From assembly GCF_903819335.1 (NCBI RefSeq), contig NZ_CAIJDE010000040.1:1-64000 (forward strand): a stretch of DNA of 64,000 nt, written 5' to 3'. This DNA comes from Flavobacterium panici. Its GTDB lineage: Bacteria; Bacteroidota; Bacteroidia; Flavobacteriales; Flavobacteriaceae. Shown one piece after another: positions 14,623-23,742 of the stretch (within the stretch, counting starts at the first letter, position 1; every line of letters begins with the position of its first letter). Under the pieces are notes generated by a model. The model was not told the DNA's origin. It was given only the letters and a program-made list of their open reading frames with translations, and searched no databases. The position numbers were made by a program, and so were the translations under genes.

Positions 14623-15658
14623 TATTGAAGAAAATTTAGATCTGGAAGACGAATTATTCGAACATTACAGATTTGAAGTACCAAAAGGTCAGGCGTTTTT
14701 ACGTATTGACAAATATTTGCTGAATTTGATTCAGAATGCTACGCGTAACAAAATTCAGAACGCAGCATCTGACGGAAATATTTTTGTAAATGATATTCCG
14801 GTAAAATCAAACTATAAAGTAAAACCTTTTGATGTGATTACGGTTATGTTATCGCATCCGCCATATGAAAACCATATTCTGCCAGAAGACCTTCCGATTA
14901 ATATTGTGTATGAAGATGACGCCTTTTTATTAATCAATAAAGAGCCGGGAATGGTGGTGCATCCGGGTCACGGAAATTATACGGGAACTCTTGTAAATGC
15001 TTTGGCACATCATTTTGATAATCTGCCAATGAACAGCAGCGAGCGTCCTGGTTTAGTGCATAGAATTGATAAAGATACTTCTGGACTTTTGGTTGTTGCC
15101 AAAACAGAAGCGGCAATGACGCATTTGGCGAAACAATTTGAAGCTAAAACTACAGAACGTGAATATATTGCGCTTGTGTGGGGAAATGTTGCTGCAGAAA
15201 GCGGAACAATTGAAGGAAACCTTGCCAGACATTTAAAAGACCGCATGCAAATGGCGGTTTTTGCTGATCCAGAAATAGGTAAACCGGCAATTACACATTA
15301 TAAAGTTTTAGAGCGTTTTGGTTATGTGACTTTGATTTCCTGCAAACTGGAAACTGGAAGAACACACCAAATTCGTGCGCACATGAAACATATCGGACAT
15401 CCGTTATTTAATGACGAACGTTACGGCGGACATTTGATTTTAAAAGGAACTACGTTTACAAAATACAAACAGTTTATAGAGAATTGTTTTAAAGCATTGC
15501 CACGTCAGGCGCTGCATGCTAAAACGCTTGGATTCATTCACCCAAATACGGGAGAAATGATGCGTTTTGATACGGAGTTACCGCAGGATTTTCAGGATTG
15601 TATTGAAAAATGGCGCAATTACGTGAAATCGCATAATACTGAAGATGAAGAGAATTAA
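14609..15658 (+). CDS. rluD: RluA/RluD-family 23S rRNA pseudouridine synthase
   Basis: A 349-residue enzyme that isomerises uridines in large-subunit rRNA. An N-terminal S4 domain (F-L-R-I-D-K-Y-L-L-N-L, N-D-I-P-V-K) precedes the catalytic domain, with the signature H-R-I-D-K-D-T-S-G-L-L carrying the catalytic Asp. Other family segments are N-K-E-P-G-M-V-V-H-P, E-R-E-Y-I-A-L-V-W-G, and G-R-T-H-Q-I-R-A-H. The ATG at 14609 lies inside the 3' end of the PASTA gene, a conserved pairing in flavobacteria. The RluD rather than RluC assignment rests on the presence of S4 and on context. Confidence 0.9.
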   Translation, partial: KMNNNIEENLDLEDELFEHYRFEVPKGQAFLRIDKYLLNLIQNATRNKIQNAASDGNIFVNDIPVKSNYKVKPFDVITVMLSHPPYENHILPEDLPINIVYEDDAFLLINKEPGMVVHPGHGNYTGTLVNALAHHFDNLPMNSSERPGLVHRIDKDTSGLLVVAKTEAAMTHLAKQFEAKTTEREYIALVWGNVAAESGTIEGNLARHLKDRMQMAVFADPEIGKPAITHYKVLERFGYVTLISCKLETGRTHQIRAHMKHIGHPLFNDERYGGHLILKGTTFTKYKQFIENCFKALPRQALHAKTLGFIHPNTGEMMRFDTELPQDFQDCIEKWRNYVKSHNTEDEEN

Positions 15659-15702
15659 TTAGATAATTTGTCAATTAGATAATTTCTTTAACGAAAATAA
15701 AT

Positions 15703-15728
15703 AAAAAGCTCCTTTTGGGAGCTTTTTT
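15703..15728 (+). terminator. rho-independent terminator
   Basis: AAAAAGCTCC and GGGAGCTTTTTT flank a TTTT loop, 45 nt after the RluD-type gene. Confidence 0.9.
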
Positions 15729-15762
15729 GTTTTGCTATAATATTTTATATCGTTCCAATTTT

Positions 15763-15794
15763 CTGTAGAGACGCACTGCAGTGCGTCTCTACAG
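15763..15794. repeat. 32-nt perfect palindrome
   Basis: CTGTAGAGACGCACTG is followed immediately by its reverse complement. This GTAGAGACGCACTGC palindrome is an interspersed repeat in Flavobacterium genomes. It lies between convergent genes. Confidence 0.85.
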
Positions 15795-15830
15795 ATATAC
15801 TTTGTGTTATAATGCTATTGATAATCTTTT

Positions 15831-17072
15831 TTAATTTAATTCTGAGTGATATTTAATTATACCGATTGATCCCGTTGGGCTTGGTAGAAGTTCGAAAACA
15901 GAAGTAGGAGCGAGGCCGGATTCTATTCTATGCGAAACGTATAAAATAGTTACGTTTGTTTCTTGTTTTATGGTGTTGATAAGCTGAATTACCAAATCTA
16001 CATTTTCGTCGTCCAGACCTTCTACAGGTTCATCTAAAATTAATAAAGGCGGATGTTTTAAAACGGCACGAACAATTAATGCGACTCTTTGCTGACCAAT
16101 GGAAAGATCAATGAAACGCTTTTTTCTTAAATGTATCATTTCGATAACTTCCAGCCATTGCGAAACAATTTGTTTTTGATGCGTTGTTGGCTCGATATAA
16201 AGCCCGATGGAATCGAAAAAACCGGAGAGAATCATTTCTTCCAAAGTGTGTCCTTTTTGAAATAAATCGGTCATTGACGTTGTGAAGATTCCGATTTGTT
16301 TTTTGATATCCCAAACACTTTCTCCACTTCCTTTTTTTCTTCCGAATAAATATAAATCCTGACCAAATCCTTTTGGATTATCGCCTGTAATTAAAGATAA
16401 AATCGTGCTTTTTCCGGAACCGTTTGGGCCAATTAACTGCCAGAATTCGCCTTGTTTAATAGTCCATGAAATGTTGTCGAGAATTTTTCTTTCTTCATAA
16501 CTAACCGAAACATTTTCCAGTTTTATTAATACACTTTCGTGGAAGGAATGCGGCTCAATTGCTTTTGGAATTGCCGATGTATTTAAGGTTTTAAAATGAC
16601 TTTCGGTTTTTGAAATGGGATGTAATTCAAATGTATTATCGTTGATCTGTGCTTTATTCGGAACAAACGCCAAAACATCAACAATACGATTTAGCAGCTG
16701 TATAATAGCGATTTCGGTAGTTAAATCTTTTAACGAATCGGCTAAAATTACTCTCGAAGCCTGATCTAAATGATCAAACGGATTATCGAAAATGATAAAA
16801 TCCGGTTTTTGATTGATGCAGTATTTTAAAAACTCTTTTTTACGTTCTCCAGATGAAAAGGTGCGTAATTGTCTGTGTGATTCTGGAGCTGCTTCTACGC
16901 TGTCGTATTGGTATTCTTTTTCGATGAATTTTTCGATTGCAATGTCTGAGAATAAAATCCCTTTTTGAGTATTAAAAATGGCTAATTCTCCTTTTGCTTC
17001 TCCATTAAGTAAACTGTCTATGAATGCTTTTTTATTTACCTGATTAGATAAAAGTATATCCCAATGCTGCAT
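15831..17072 (-). CDS. ModF-like tandem ABC ATPase
   Basis: A 413-residue soluble protein with two ABC halves and no membrane domain. The N-terminal half has a signature (F-S-S-G-E-R-K-K, about residue 72) and Walker B (F-I-I-F-D-N-P-F-D-H-L-D), but no Walker A P-loop is visible and it is short, so it is degenerate. The C-terminal half is complete: G-P-N-G-S-G-K-S-T, L-S-I-G-Q-Q-R, L-L-I-L-D-E-P-V-E-G-L-D and an H-loop V-S-H-R. This matches the ModF/PhrA group, whose members act without a dedicated permease. The substrate is unknown. Confidence 0.8.
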   Translation of the reverse strand: MQHWDILLSNQVNKKAFIDSLLNGEAKGELAIFNTQKGILFSDIAIEKFIEKEYQYDSVEAAPESHRQLRTFSSGERKKEFLKYCINQKPDFIIFDNPFDHLDQASRVILADSLKDLTTEIAIIQLLNRIVDVLAFVPNKAQINDNTFELHPISKTESHFKTLNTSAIPKAIEPHSFHESVLIKLENVSVSYEERKILDNISWTIKQGEFWQLIGPNGSGKSTILSLITGDNPKGFGQDLYLFGRKKGSGESVWDIKKQIGIFTTSMTDLFQKGHTLEEMILSGFFDSIGLYIEPTTHQKQIVSQWLEVIEMIHLRKKRFIDLSIGQQRVALIVRAVLKHPPLLILDEPVEGLDDENVDLVIQLINTIKQETNVTILYVSHRIESGLAPTSVFELLPSPTGSIGIIKYHSELN

Positions 17073-17104
17073 TTTTTATTTTCTATTTTTAAACTGTTGT
17101 GTGC

Positions 17105-17250
17105 ATTTTTAACACATAGTAACATAGCTTTTTGAAACTTAAATAAAGGCGTTTCACTTGCATTAATAAACATAGTGTGCTATGTGTTAGAAGCGTGCTT
17201 CTTTTTATGCTCTTTTAGACACAATAAAAATCTATATTTCTATGTGTTTA
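17105..17250. repeat. inverted AACACATAG/CTATGTGTT repeats
   Basis: The gap between two minus-strand genes holds AACACATAGTAACATAG near 17112, GTGCTATGTGTTAG near 17177, and CTATGTGTTTAA near 17240. Together they form inverted pairs of a short intergenic repeat. No gene is seen in the gap. Confidence 0.55.
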
Positions 17251-17259
17251 AAAAAGAGT

Positions 17260-18111
17260 TTATTTTGTTTCTTTCGTTGCCATTTCGCGGTCATTTCTTG
17301 ACCATTCGCTCCAGGAACCTACGTAAAGTTTTGGAATTTCAATTCCGGCATAATCCAAAGCTAATAAAGTATGACAAGCCGTAACGCCCGAACCGCAATG
17401 TACAATTACATTTTCTGACGTTTTATTATTTAAAACTTCGTGATATTTTTTAGATAAAACTTCAGGAGATTTGAAAAGACCGTTTTCGTCCAGATTTTCA
17501 CTAAACGGAACATTTACCGCTCCGGGAATATGTCCGGCGATTAAATCTAAAGGTTCTGTAAGTCCGTCAAAACGATTTTTATCTCTTACATCAATTACGA
17601 TATTTTCGCTGTTATTTCGGGCTTTTTCGACTTCTTCAATGGCAGCCGTTTTTAAATTCCATTCTGAAATTGGGTAATTTCCTATTTTCTCAAAACTTTC
17701 GATTTCTGAACTAACCAGAAAACCAGCTTTTACAGCTTCTTGTAAACCTCCATTTAAAACCTGTACTTTTTCATGTTTTGCGGCTTTTAGCATCCACCAA
17801 AATCTCGCAGCGGCATTTGAGCCATTTTTATCATCATAAATTACAACATGAGACGAAGGTGAAATTCCGAGTTTTGAAAGCACTTCCGAAAACTTTGAAA
17901 AAGAGGGAAGAGGGTGCCTTCCGCCATTTTTTGGATTGCAGTCGACTGTTGCTAAATCTTTGTTTAAATCGACATAACGAGCGCCTTTTAAATGTTCTGC
18001 CTTGAAGTTTTCCTCGGCATTAATTCCTGCTCTGGCATCGATTAAAATGATTTCTGAGGAATTAAGTTTTACTAATTCTTCAGCGTTTATGATGGGTGAA
18101 AGTTTAGACAT
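17260..18111 (-). CDS. thiosulfate/3-mercaptopyruvate sulfurtransferase
   Basis: A 283-residue protein made of two rhodanese domains. The first is inactive, with D-K-N-G-S-N-A-A-R-F-W in place of the Cys loop. The second has V-H-C-G-S-G-V-T-A-C, so the active-site Cys is residue 239. The C-G-S-G-V-T loop is that of 3-mercaptopyruvate sulfurtransferases (SseA type) rather than classical thiosulfate rhodanese, which has C-R-K-G-V-T. It moves sulfur to cyanide or thiol acceptors in the cytoplasm. It starts 11 nt downstream of the ThuA gene's stop codon, so the two may be cotranscribed. Confidence 0.88.
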   Translation of the reverse strand: MSKLSPIINAEELVKLNSSEIILIDARAGINAEENFKAEHLKGARYVDLNKDLATVDCNPKNGGRHPLPSFSKFSEVLSKLGISPSSHVVIYDDKNGSNAAARFWWMLKAAKHEKVQVLNGGLQEAVKAGFLVSSEIESFEKIGNYPISEWNLKTAAIEEVEKARNNSENIVIDVRDKNRFDGLTEPLDLIAGHIPGAVNVPFSENLDENGLFKSPEVLSKKYHEVLNNKTSENVIVHCGSGVTACHTLLALDYAGIEIPKLYVGSWSEWSRNDREMATKETK

Positions 18112-18122
18112 TTTTAATCCAT

Positions 18123-18974
18123 TTATTTTTTAGAAGTTCCTAACCAAAGCAATGCATCAAGAATGAATTTGCTTTCGTTTTTATTTTCAAAAGTGTATGA
18201 AAGCGTTTTGTTAGTTCCGCCTTCATAATCAATATCATTGTGTCCCATATTGACATACAGCATTTTGTAGTTTTTGTTTGTCCAAACTTCAGGGTAATAG
18301 CCTTCATGCCAAATTTCATGTGCTTTTGGTCCGGTTCCTAAAGGGAAACTACTTTCGTCAATTGCGAGAAGAATTTTTATGTCCGGATTTTTTCTAAGAT
18401 CGTTGCTCCATCTGTACCATTCGTTTGGTGCTGATGTAAATGTTTTAGGCAGATTTTTGACTGCCGGATGCTGGTTTTCAACTCTTAAAACTGCCGATGT
18501 CGGACGCCATGTATTGCTTCCGTATTCTCCGGAACCTAAAAAGGTATTATGATACCAATCCCAATTTTGCGGATAACTTGAATCGTTTAAGGCAAAGGCC
18601 GAAAAATGAAATCCCATGAAACCGCCGCCGTTTTCCATATATTTTTGAAAAGCTTCACGCTGTTCCGGAGTTTCTGGCCTTGTATCTAAAAATAAAACAA
18701 CCTGATAATTGGCTAAAAATTTTGCGTTTAGATTGTTCCAGTTATCTGTAGAGTCGTAAACAAAATGATTTTCTTCGGCTGCTTTTGGAAACCATTTATT
18801 GGCTTCATGCACAAAACTGATGTGTGCCTGATCATTTTTTGCGGTGTAAAAAGCAATTACTTTAAACTTTGATTTTTCTTTTTTATGCTGAGAAAAGCCT
18901 GAAAAACTTGCTAAAAAAAGCAATACTAAAACAGCTTTTTTAATCAGCGAATAAATTGGATTTAAATTTGCCAT
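18123..18974 (-). CDS. exported ThuA-domain protein
   Basis: A 283-residue protein with a signal sequence (hydrophobic core about residues 12-28, ending F-S-G-F-S-Q). The mature part is a ThuA-like glutamine-amidotransferase fold: F-K-V-I-A-F-Y-T, V-V-L-F-L-D-T-R-P, G-G-G-F-M-G-F-H-F-S-A-F and W-Y-R-W-S. In Bacteroidota these proteins are linked to sugar or trehalose-type metabolism, but the nucleophile Cys of the superfamily is absent, so it is probably not an amidotransferase. The start at 18974 is preferred over an in-frame ATG at 19007 that would overlap the upstream gene. Confidence 0.8.
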   Translation of the reverse strand: MANLNPIYSLIKKAVLVLLFLASFSGFSQHKKEKSKFKVIAFYTAKNDQAHISFVHEANKWFPKAAEENHFVYDSTDNWNNLNAKFLANYQVVLFLDTRPETPEQREAFQKYMENGGGFMGFHFSAFALNDSSYPQNWDWYHNTFLGSGEYGSNTWRPTSAVLRVENQHPAVKNLPKTFTSAPNEWYRWSNDLRKNPDIKILLAIDESSFPLGTGPKAHEIWHEGYYPEVWTNKNYKMLYVNMGHNDIDYEGGTNKTLSYTFENKNESKFILDALLWLGTSKK

Positions 18975-18987
18975 TGATTTTTTTAGA

Positions 18988-19377
18988 TTAACCTGGAATT
19001 TTTTCAATTAATATTTCGTTTTCTGCACTGTCAAAATAAGTGCAGGTCATTTCGATAATATCAACTCTCCATTTTGCAATTCCGCATTGTCCGGCATGAT
19101 TGCAAAAAGTAAGATAATCTGTTTCACCGTTCTGGTGTTTTACCAAAAACTCGATAAAAAGTTCCTTATTGACACTTACGGCAATTGAAATTGGATTGTA
19201 TTTTTCATCAGATGTAACAGAATAACCGTTTACACCATAATATTCAACGTGTCCGTCATTCACGAAAGTGTCATAACCTTTTACACCCAGAATGATTAAG
19301 TCTTGTATATAATTTGGAAAATCGGCACCGCTTTTTACTTTAGCGTGTGCTTCTTTGATTTGGTCGATTGTAAACAT
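18988..19377 (-). CDS. DUF1398 (YbcV-like) protein
   Basis: A 129-residue soluble protein matching the DUF1398 pattern: M-F-T-I-D-Q-I-K-E-A-H, G-A-D-F-P-N-Y-I-Q-D-L, G-V-K-G-Y-D-T-F-V, and A-G-Q-C-G-I-A-K-W-R-V-D near residue 98. Members are phage- or host-encoded proteins of unknown function that appear intact at this length. It is followed 13 nt later by the ThuA gene and may share its transcript. Confidence 0.8.
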   Translation of the reverse strand: MFTIDQIKEAHAKVKSGADFPNYIQDLIILGVKGYDTFVNDGHVEYYGVNGYSVTSDEKYNPISIAVSVNKELFIEFLVKHQNGETDYLTFCNHAGQCGIAKWRVDIIEMTCTYFDSAENEILIEKIPG

Positions 19378-19414
19378 ATTATTTAATTTTTAGATTATTA
19401 GATAGTTATTGTCT

Positions 19415-19520
19415 GCCACGAATTACACTAATTTTCACGAATTTTTTATTTACGCTCCGCTCAAATTAATTAGTGTAAATTAGTGAAATTCGTGGCGAAT
19501 AAAAATATAATTCGTGGCAA
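19415..19520. repeat. inverted repeat, GCCACGAATT family, with an extra half-copy
   Basis: GCCACGAATTACACTAATTTTCA and a matching inverted arm ending AAATTCGTGGC (19496) are followed by another ATTCGTGGC at 19511-19519. It is related to the repeats at 7758 and 13813. Confidence 0.75.
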
Positions 19521-19534
19521 ACAAAAAAAGATTA

Positions 19535-20524
19535 TTATTTCAAAAATACGATTAATGGTTTTATAAATTGATCGAAAGATTCTATATGTGGTAAATGCCC
19601 GGTATTGGGAATTTCAACCAATTTTGAATTCGGAATTGCTTTTTGAGTTTTTTTGCCTAATTCAACATAATTTCCCATTGTTTTCCGAATTTCTTCAGAA
19701 ACTAAAGGCTTCCCTATTGCAGTTTTATCTCTTGTTCCGATGATTAAAAGCGTCGGGCTTTTGATGTTTTTGAATTCGTATAAAACAGGCTGTGTAAAAA
19801 TCATATCGTACATTAAAGCAGAGTTCCACGCCACTTTATTATAATCCGGAGCAGAAGTCCAGCCGGCAGAAAGTTCCGCCCATTTTTGATAATCGGGATT
19901 CCATTTTCCGTCGTAATAATTTTCCATTTGGTATTTTTTGATGGCCTGATAATTTTGTTTTAATTCAGATTCATACCACCAATCGACTGGTTTGTAAGGA
20001 ACGACAAGTTTCCAGTCTTCTAAACCAATTGGGTTTTCGAGAACTAATTTTTCGGCAGTTTCAGGATACATCAAAGTAAATCTCGTGGCTAACATTCCGC
20101 CCATAGAATGTCCTAGAATCGTTGTTTTTGTAATGCCTAAATGATCCAGTAATTTCTTGGTATTTTCGGCAAATTGCTGAAATGAGTATTGATAATTTTC
20201 TGGTTTTGATGATTTCCCAAAACCAATCTGATCCGGTACAATAACTCGGAAACCTGCTGCCGTCAAAGCTTTTATCGTAGTTTCCCAATAAGCGCCGTTG
20301 AAATTTTTTCCGTGAAGTAAAACAATGTTTTTGTTATTGTAGTTGTCTGGTTTAATATCCATATACGCCATTTTTAAATTTTGGCGCTGATTATTCAATT
20401 CTAAAAACTGAACTGGAAACGGATATTCATAATTGCTTAAATTGATATCTAAGGCCTTTATTTTTTCTTCTTGCGAAAAACAAAATAAGGGTAATACTAA
20501 TATGATGAGTTTTATAATTTTCAT
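19535..20524 (-). CDS. exported alpha/beta hydrolase
   Basis: A 329-residue protein with a signal peptide (M-K-I-I-K-L-I-I-L-V-L, cleaved near F-S-Q, residue 18). The alpha/beta fold shows the oxyanion segment V-L-L-H-G-K-N-F, nucleophile elbow G-H-S-M-G-G (about residue 140), a likely acid Asp in I-G-T-R-D-K-T, and the catalytic His in N-T-G-H-L-P-H. The triad is therefore complete. Substrate is not evident; esterase or epoxide-hydrolase-like activity in the periplasm is plausible. Confidence 0.85.
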   Translation of the reverse strand: MKIIKLIILVLPLFCFSQEEKIKALDINLSNYEYPFPVQFLELNNQRQNLKMAYMDIKPDNYNNKNIVLLHGKNFNGAYWETTIKALTAAGFRVIVPDQIGFGKSSKPENYQYSFQQFAENTKKLLDHLGITKTTILGHSMGGMLATRFTLMYPETAEKLVLENPIGLEDWKLVVPYKPVDWWYESELKQNYQAIKKYQMENYYDGKWNPDYQKWAELSAGWTSAPDYNKVAWNSALMYDMIFTQPVLYEFKNIKSPTLLIIGTRDKTAIGKPLVSEEIRKTMGNYVELGKKTQKAIPNSKLVEIPNTGHLPHIESFDQFIKPLIVFLK

Positions 20525-20631
20525 TCTGATGCATTTTTATTAAGGATTATAAATTTACCGCTATGCATTTTGAAATCCAAAAATTACAGTCTTAAAATTA
20601 TCAGAAAAAAGAGAGAAGTGTCGTTTATAAA

Positions 20632-21468
20632 CTATTTTTTAAGTGTTATAACTCTTTGCGGATACGGAATATCAATTTCTGCTTCGTCAAAACGTTTTTT
20701 GATACTTTGCAGTAAATCGCAATACATTACAAAACCGTCTGTAGAGTTTTTTGCCCAAGCCCAAGCTTTTAGTGTTACGCTCGAATCGGCCAAAGCGACA
20801 ACTCTTGCTACGACCAAAGGTGTTTTTTGTTTTTTATTTTCGGCAGTTCTGGTGTCAATAAAAAGCGGATGTTTGGCAATTTCATCCTGCATGATTTCTA
20901 ATGCTTTTTCGACATTCGATTCATAGCCAATTCCTATTTCGATTATTTTACAGCATTTGGTATCATGCATATTAGTATTGACAATAATCTGATTGCTGAT
21001 AACAGAGTTTGGAATTATAATTCGGTTGTTTTCGGCATCTTTTAAAACGACTTGTCTCAAATTAATATCTTCAACTGTGCCGACAAAATTATTTATGGTG
21101 ATTTTATCATTGATTCTAAAAGGCTTAAAAATCACCAGGAATATTCCGCTGACAATATTACTCAAAGCCTGTTGCGAAGCTAAACCTGCAACTAGCGAAA
21201 TTACTCCGGCACCGGCTAAAAAGGAATGTCCGATTATTTTAAATTCGGGAATTTGGATCAATGCAAAAGCAAATCCCAAAATATAAATTACAGTGATAAT
21301 AAAATGTTTTAGAAACTTAAATCCGGTTACATCATATTCCTTATCGCTTAATTTTCGGTATAAAAAATAGCGAAGTACTTTATCTGTTATGGAACCTAAA
21401 ATTATGGTTGTAATGGCTATAATAGCAATAAAAATTCCTATTCTAAAGTCTTTTAAGTAATCGATCAT
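20632..21468 (-). CDS. small-conductance mechanosensitive channel (MscS family)
   Basis: A 278-residue membrane protein with three predicted helices: residues 10-28, 52-72, and a TM3 region about 80-110 rich in Gly/Ala (F-L-A-G-A-G-V-I-S-L-V-A-G-L-A). This is followed by the MscS beta domain (F-R-I-N-D-K-I-T-I, G-T-V-E-D-I-N-L-R, I-I-I-P-N-S-V-I). MscS channels open under membrane tension to relieve osmotic shock. Length is normal for a minimal MscS. The downstream order is hydrolase; upstream is a small lipoprotein 19 nt away on the same strand. Confidence 0.9.
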   Translation of the reverse strand: MIDYLKDFRIGIFIAIIAITTIILGSITDKVLRYFLYRKLSDKEYDVTGFKFLKHFIITVIYILGFAFALIQIPEFKIIGHSFLAGAGVISLVAGLASQQALSNIVSGIFLVIFKPFRINDKITINNFVGTVEDINLRQVVLKDAENNRIIIPNSVISNQIIVNTNMHDTKCCKIIEIGIGYESNVEKALEIMQDEIAKHPLFIDTRTAENKKQKTPLVVARVVALADSSVTLKAWAWAKNSTDGFVMYCDLLQSIKKRFDEAEIDIPYPQRVITLKK

Positions 21469-21487
21469 AGCTTTGAGAATTTTTGTA

Positions 21488-21886
21488 TTAATGTGAAATT
21501 ACAGATTCGATTAACCATTTTTTGTCTACTTTTTTCAGGTTAAATTCTATAGGCATAGCAATATCCTGATTTGGAGAAACAACTATCCGGGCAGTCGAAT
21601 CTGTAATTTCTTTTTCGAAATATTGAGCATCTTTTTCTTTATCCAGAAATCTTGCTTTTTGATCATCCGGAATACTTTTTTCCATCTTTTTAAGGGTTTC
21701 TAAATTCATTAAATTCTCTTTATTAAGAATCACGAATTCTTTCGCAGCTTTAAAATCAAAATGATTTGTTGCAGCTAAATAAGCCGTAACAGTTTCTTTT
21801 GGAGTTGCGATTTCCTTTTTGGATTTATGCGATTCACAGCTTGTAAAAACAGCCAGAAAAATTAAAAACGCTATAGAATATTTCAT
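21488..21886 (-). CDS. small lipoprotein, DUF4878-like
   Basis: A 132-residue lipoprotein: signal sequence then F-T-S-C-E-S, lipidation Cys at about residue 18. The body reads T-P-K-E-T-V-T-A-Y-L-A-A, then F-K-A-A-K-E-F-V, and ends K-K-V-D-K-K-W-L-I-E-S-V. This is the fold pattern of NTF2-like DUF4878 lipoproteins. It is probably on the periplasmic side of the envelope. It sits tightly between the thioesterase and the MscS gene on one strand (12 and 19 nt gaps), so a shared transcript is likely. Confidence 0.65.
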   Translation of the reverse strand: MKYSIAFLIFLAVFTSCESHKSKKEIATPKETVTAYLAATNHFDFKAAKEFVILNKENLMNLETLKKMEKSIPDDQKARFLDKEKDAQYFEKEITDSTARIVVSPNQDIAMPIEFNLKKVDKKWLIESVISH

Positions 21887-21898
21887 TTGTTTTGTGTT

Positions 21899-22336
21899 TT
21901 ACAATCCAACAAAATCATCACTTTTTGGGAAAATACTTAATGCCTGAATTGCAATTTCGGGAGTTGGAGAAGCCAGTTTTCTAAGTTTGGTATCCATCCA
22001 TGCACCGTCGACTGTAATGGTGGCGCAAAGTGTGTCATCTTCTCGTCTAAACTCGTGAATGATGGACCAGCGCGAAGCATCGGCTTTCATTTTTGATGTT
22101 TTGGTATGAATAAATATTTTGTCTGAAAGTTTTAATTCTTTTCTAAAAACACATTCTTCTCTAAATAAAACGGGACCAAAACCCTGCGTTTGCATTACTC
22201 GTAATGTCAAGCCAAGTTCTTCGAGAATTTCGATACGATGCTGTGCACCAAAATCGTAATAAGCACTATGACGAACGTGAAAATTTGGGTCAAGATCTGA
22301 CCAGCGAAAAGAGATTTCCTTAATAAATGAAGCCAT
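21899..22336 (-). CDS. acyl-CoA thioesterase, 4HBT family
   Basis: A 145-residue hotdog-fold enzyme. S-F-R-W-S-D-L-D-P-N-F-H-V-R-H-S-A-Y-Y-D-F matches the 4HBT signature, with the catalytic Asp in the D-x-N-x-H context (residues about 14-20). F-R-E-E-C-V-F-R-K-E-L and V-D-G-A-W-M-D complete the fold. It probably hydrolyses an acyl-CoA thioester in the cytoplasm; the substrate is not specified. First gene of a probable unit with the lipoprotein and MscS genes. A 12-nt inverted repeat, ATTTGTAATTTA, spans its upstream gap (22343-22422). Confidence 0.8.
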   Translation of the reverse strand: MASFIKEISFRWSDLDPNFHVRHSAYYDFGAQHRIEILEELGLTLRVMQTQGFGPVLFREECVFRKELKLSDKIFIHTKTSKMKADASRWSIIHEFRREDDTLCATITVDGAWMDTKLRKLASPTPEIAIQALSIFPKSDDFVGL

Positions 22337-22462
22337 TTTTGTATTTGTAATTTAATAATTTTTTAAATGCTGTACTGAAATTGTTTTTTGAACATACATT
22401 TTAAGAAATCTAAATTACAAATAAAAAGTGAATGGGACTGAGAAAGTAAATTTGAGATTAAT

Positions 22463-23695
22463 CTATATTTTGAGTATACCGATGTTTTGTTTGATGATGT
22501 TTTTATCAGAAACGGAACTGGCAAGCTGCAAAGCTTTTTCGAAATGTTCGAGTGCTTTTTTATTGTCAATATCTGTATATAAGTTCCCTAATAAAGAGTA
22601 ATAAAAATGATTATCGGTTAATTGTAATTTCTCTGCTTCAATAATGGCAGTTTGTTTTCCGTTTGTTTTGGCTAAAGCAAATGTGCGGTTGAGCGCTGCA
22701 ATTGGCGAATATTCGAGAATTAATAATTGGTTATAAAGCTGTAATATGTTTTCCCATTTTTGGGCAGAATCTTCTTTTTGAGTATGCCAATACGCGATTC
22801 CGGCTTCAAGATGGTATTTCGTAAGTGTATTTCCGGTTGATGCTTTACCGAGAAAATAAGTGCCTTTTTCTATAAGTTCCTGATTCCAGAGTGTTTCATC
22901 CTGATTTTGATATAAAACCGTTTCTCCATCGCTGTTTGTTCTGGCATCAAATCTTGAAGAATGAAAACACATTAAGGAAAGCAATGCGTTTACTGGCGGC
23001 AGGTTTGTTGAAGGATTTTCGATTAATAAAAAAGTCAATCGCATGGCTTCGGCACAAACGTCTTTTCTTAAAATTGTATTTTGAGAAGTCGAATAATAGC
23101 CTTCTGAAAATAACAAATACAGGGTTGTTAAGACATTTTCGAGTCTATTGTTTATTTCAGAATTGCTGGGCTGCTCAATTTTTACATTGGCTTCTTTCAG
23201 TTTTTCTTTGGCGCGGTTAATTCTTTTGTAAATGACTTCTTTATTCGTTAAAAAACCGTCTGCAATCTCCTGAATTCCAAATCCGCATAATATGTTGAGT
23301 GCCAATGCAATTTGTGCTTCGGCAGAATTTATGGGATCGCAAACTGTAAAAATCATGGCTAACTGACTGTCGAAAATGTTTTTATTGGATAAATCAATTT
23401 CAATTTCTTCAGACTTATTAGCATTGTGTTTTACTTCGACGGCAATTTTTTGTTCGAAGAGTGTATCACGTTTTAAGTAATTTTTTGTTTTGTTTTTTGC
23501 AACGGTATAAAGCCACGCTGTTGGGTTTTCGGGAATTCCTTTTACGCTCCATAATTCTGTTGCGGCGAGAAAAGTATCGCTGGTAATATCTTCGGCGATT
23601 TCGATGTTTTCAATTCCGAATAAATAACAGAGTACCGAAACTATTTTTCGGTACTCTGTTCTAAATAAATTGGGTAAAAGCTGACTTTCTTCCAT
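22463..23695 (-). CDS. ECF sigma factor, ECF42-like, with DUF6596 and TPR-like extension
   Basis: A 410-residue RNA polymerase sigma factor. The N-terminal 170 residues carry region 2 (A-E-D-I-T-S-D-T-F, W-L-Y-T-V-A-K-N) and region 4 (F-G-I-Q-E-I-A-D-G-F as the HTH). The remaining 230 residues are a long extension: L-Y-L-L-F-S-E-G-Y-Y, H-S-S-R-F-D-A-R and a C-terminal tetratrico-like stretch (Y-S-L-L-G-N-L-Y-T, A-L-E-H-F-E-K-A-L). This is the layout of ECF42 sigma factors, which pair with DGPF/YciI proteins; the gene 47 nt upstream encodes one. The extension is thought to replace an anti-sigma factor as regulator. Confidence 0.85.
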   Translation of the reverse strand: MEESQLLPNLFRTEYRKIVSVLCYLFGIENIEIAEDITSDTFLAATELWSVKGIPENPTAWLYTVAKNKTKNYLKRDTLFEQKIAVEVKHNANKSEEIEIDLSNKNIFDSQLAMIFTVCDPINSAEAQIALALNILCGFGIQEIADGFLTNKEVIYKRINRAKEKLKEANVKIEQPSNSEINNRLENVLTTLYLLFSEGYYSTSQNTILRKDVCAEAMRLTFLLIENPSTNLPPVNALLSLMCFHSSRFDARTNSDGETVLYQNQDETLWNQELIEKGTYFLGKASTGNTLTKYHLEAGIAYWHTQKEDSAQKWENILQLYNQLLILEYSPIAALNRTFALAKTNGKQTAIIEAEKLQLTDNHFYYSLLGNLYTDIDNKKALEHFEKALQLASSVSDKNIIKQNIGILKI

Positions 23696-23742
23696 TTTAT
23701 AAAATTCCTTTTTAAAAGAATAAGAAGTTTTTTTAAAGATAA

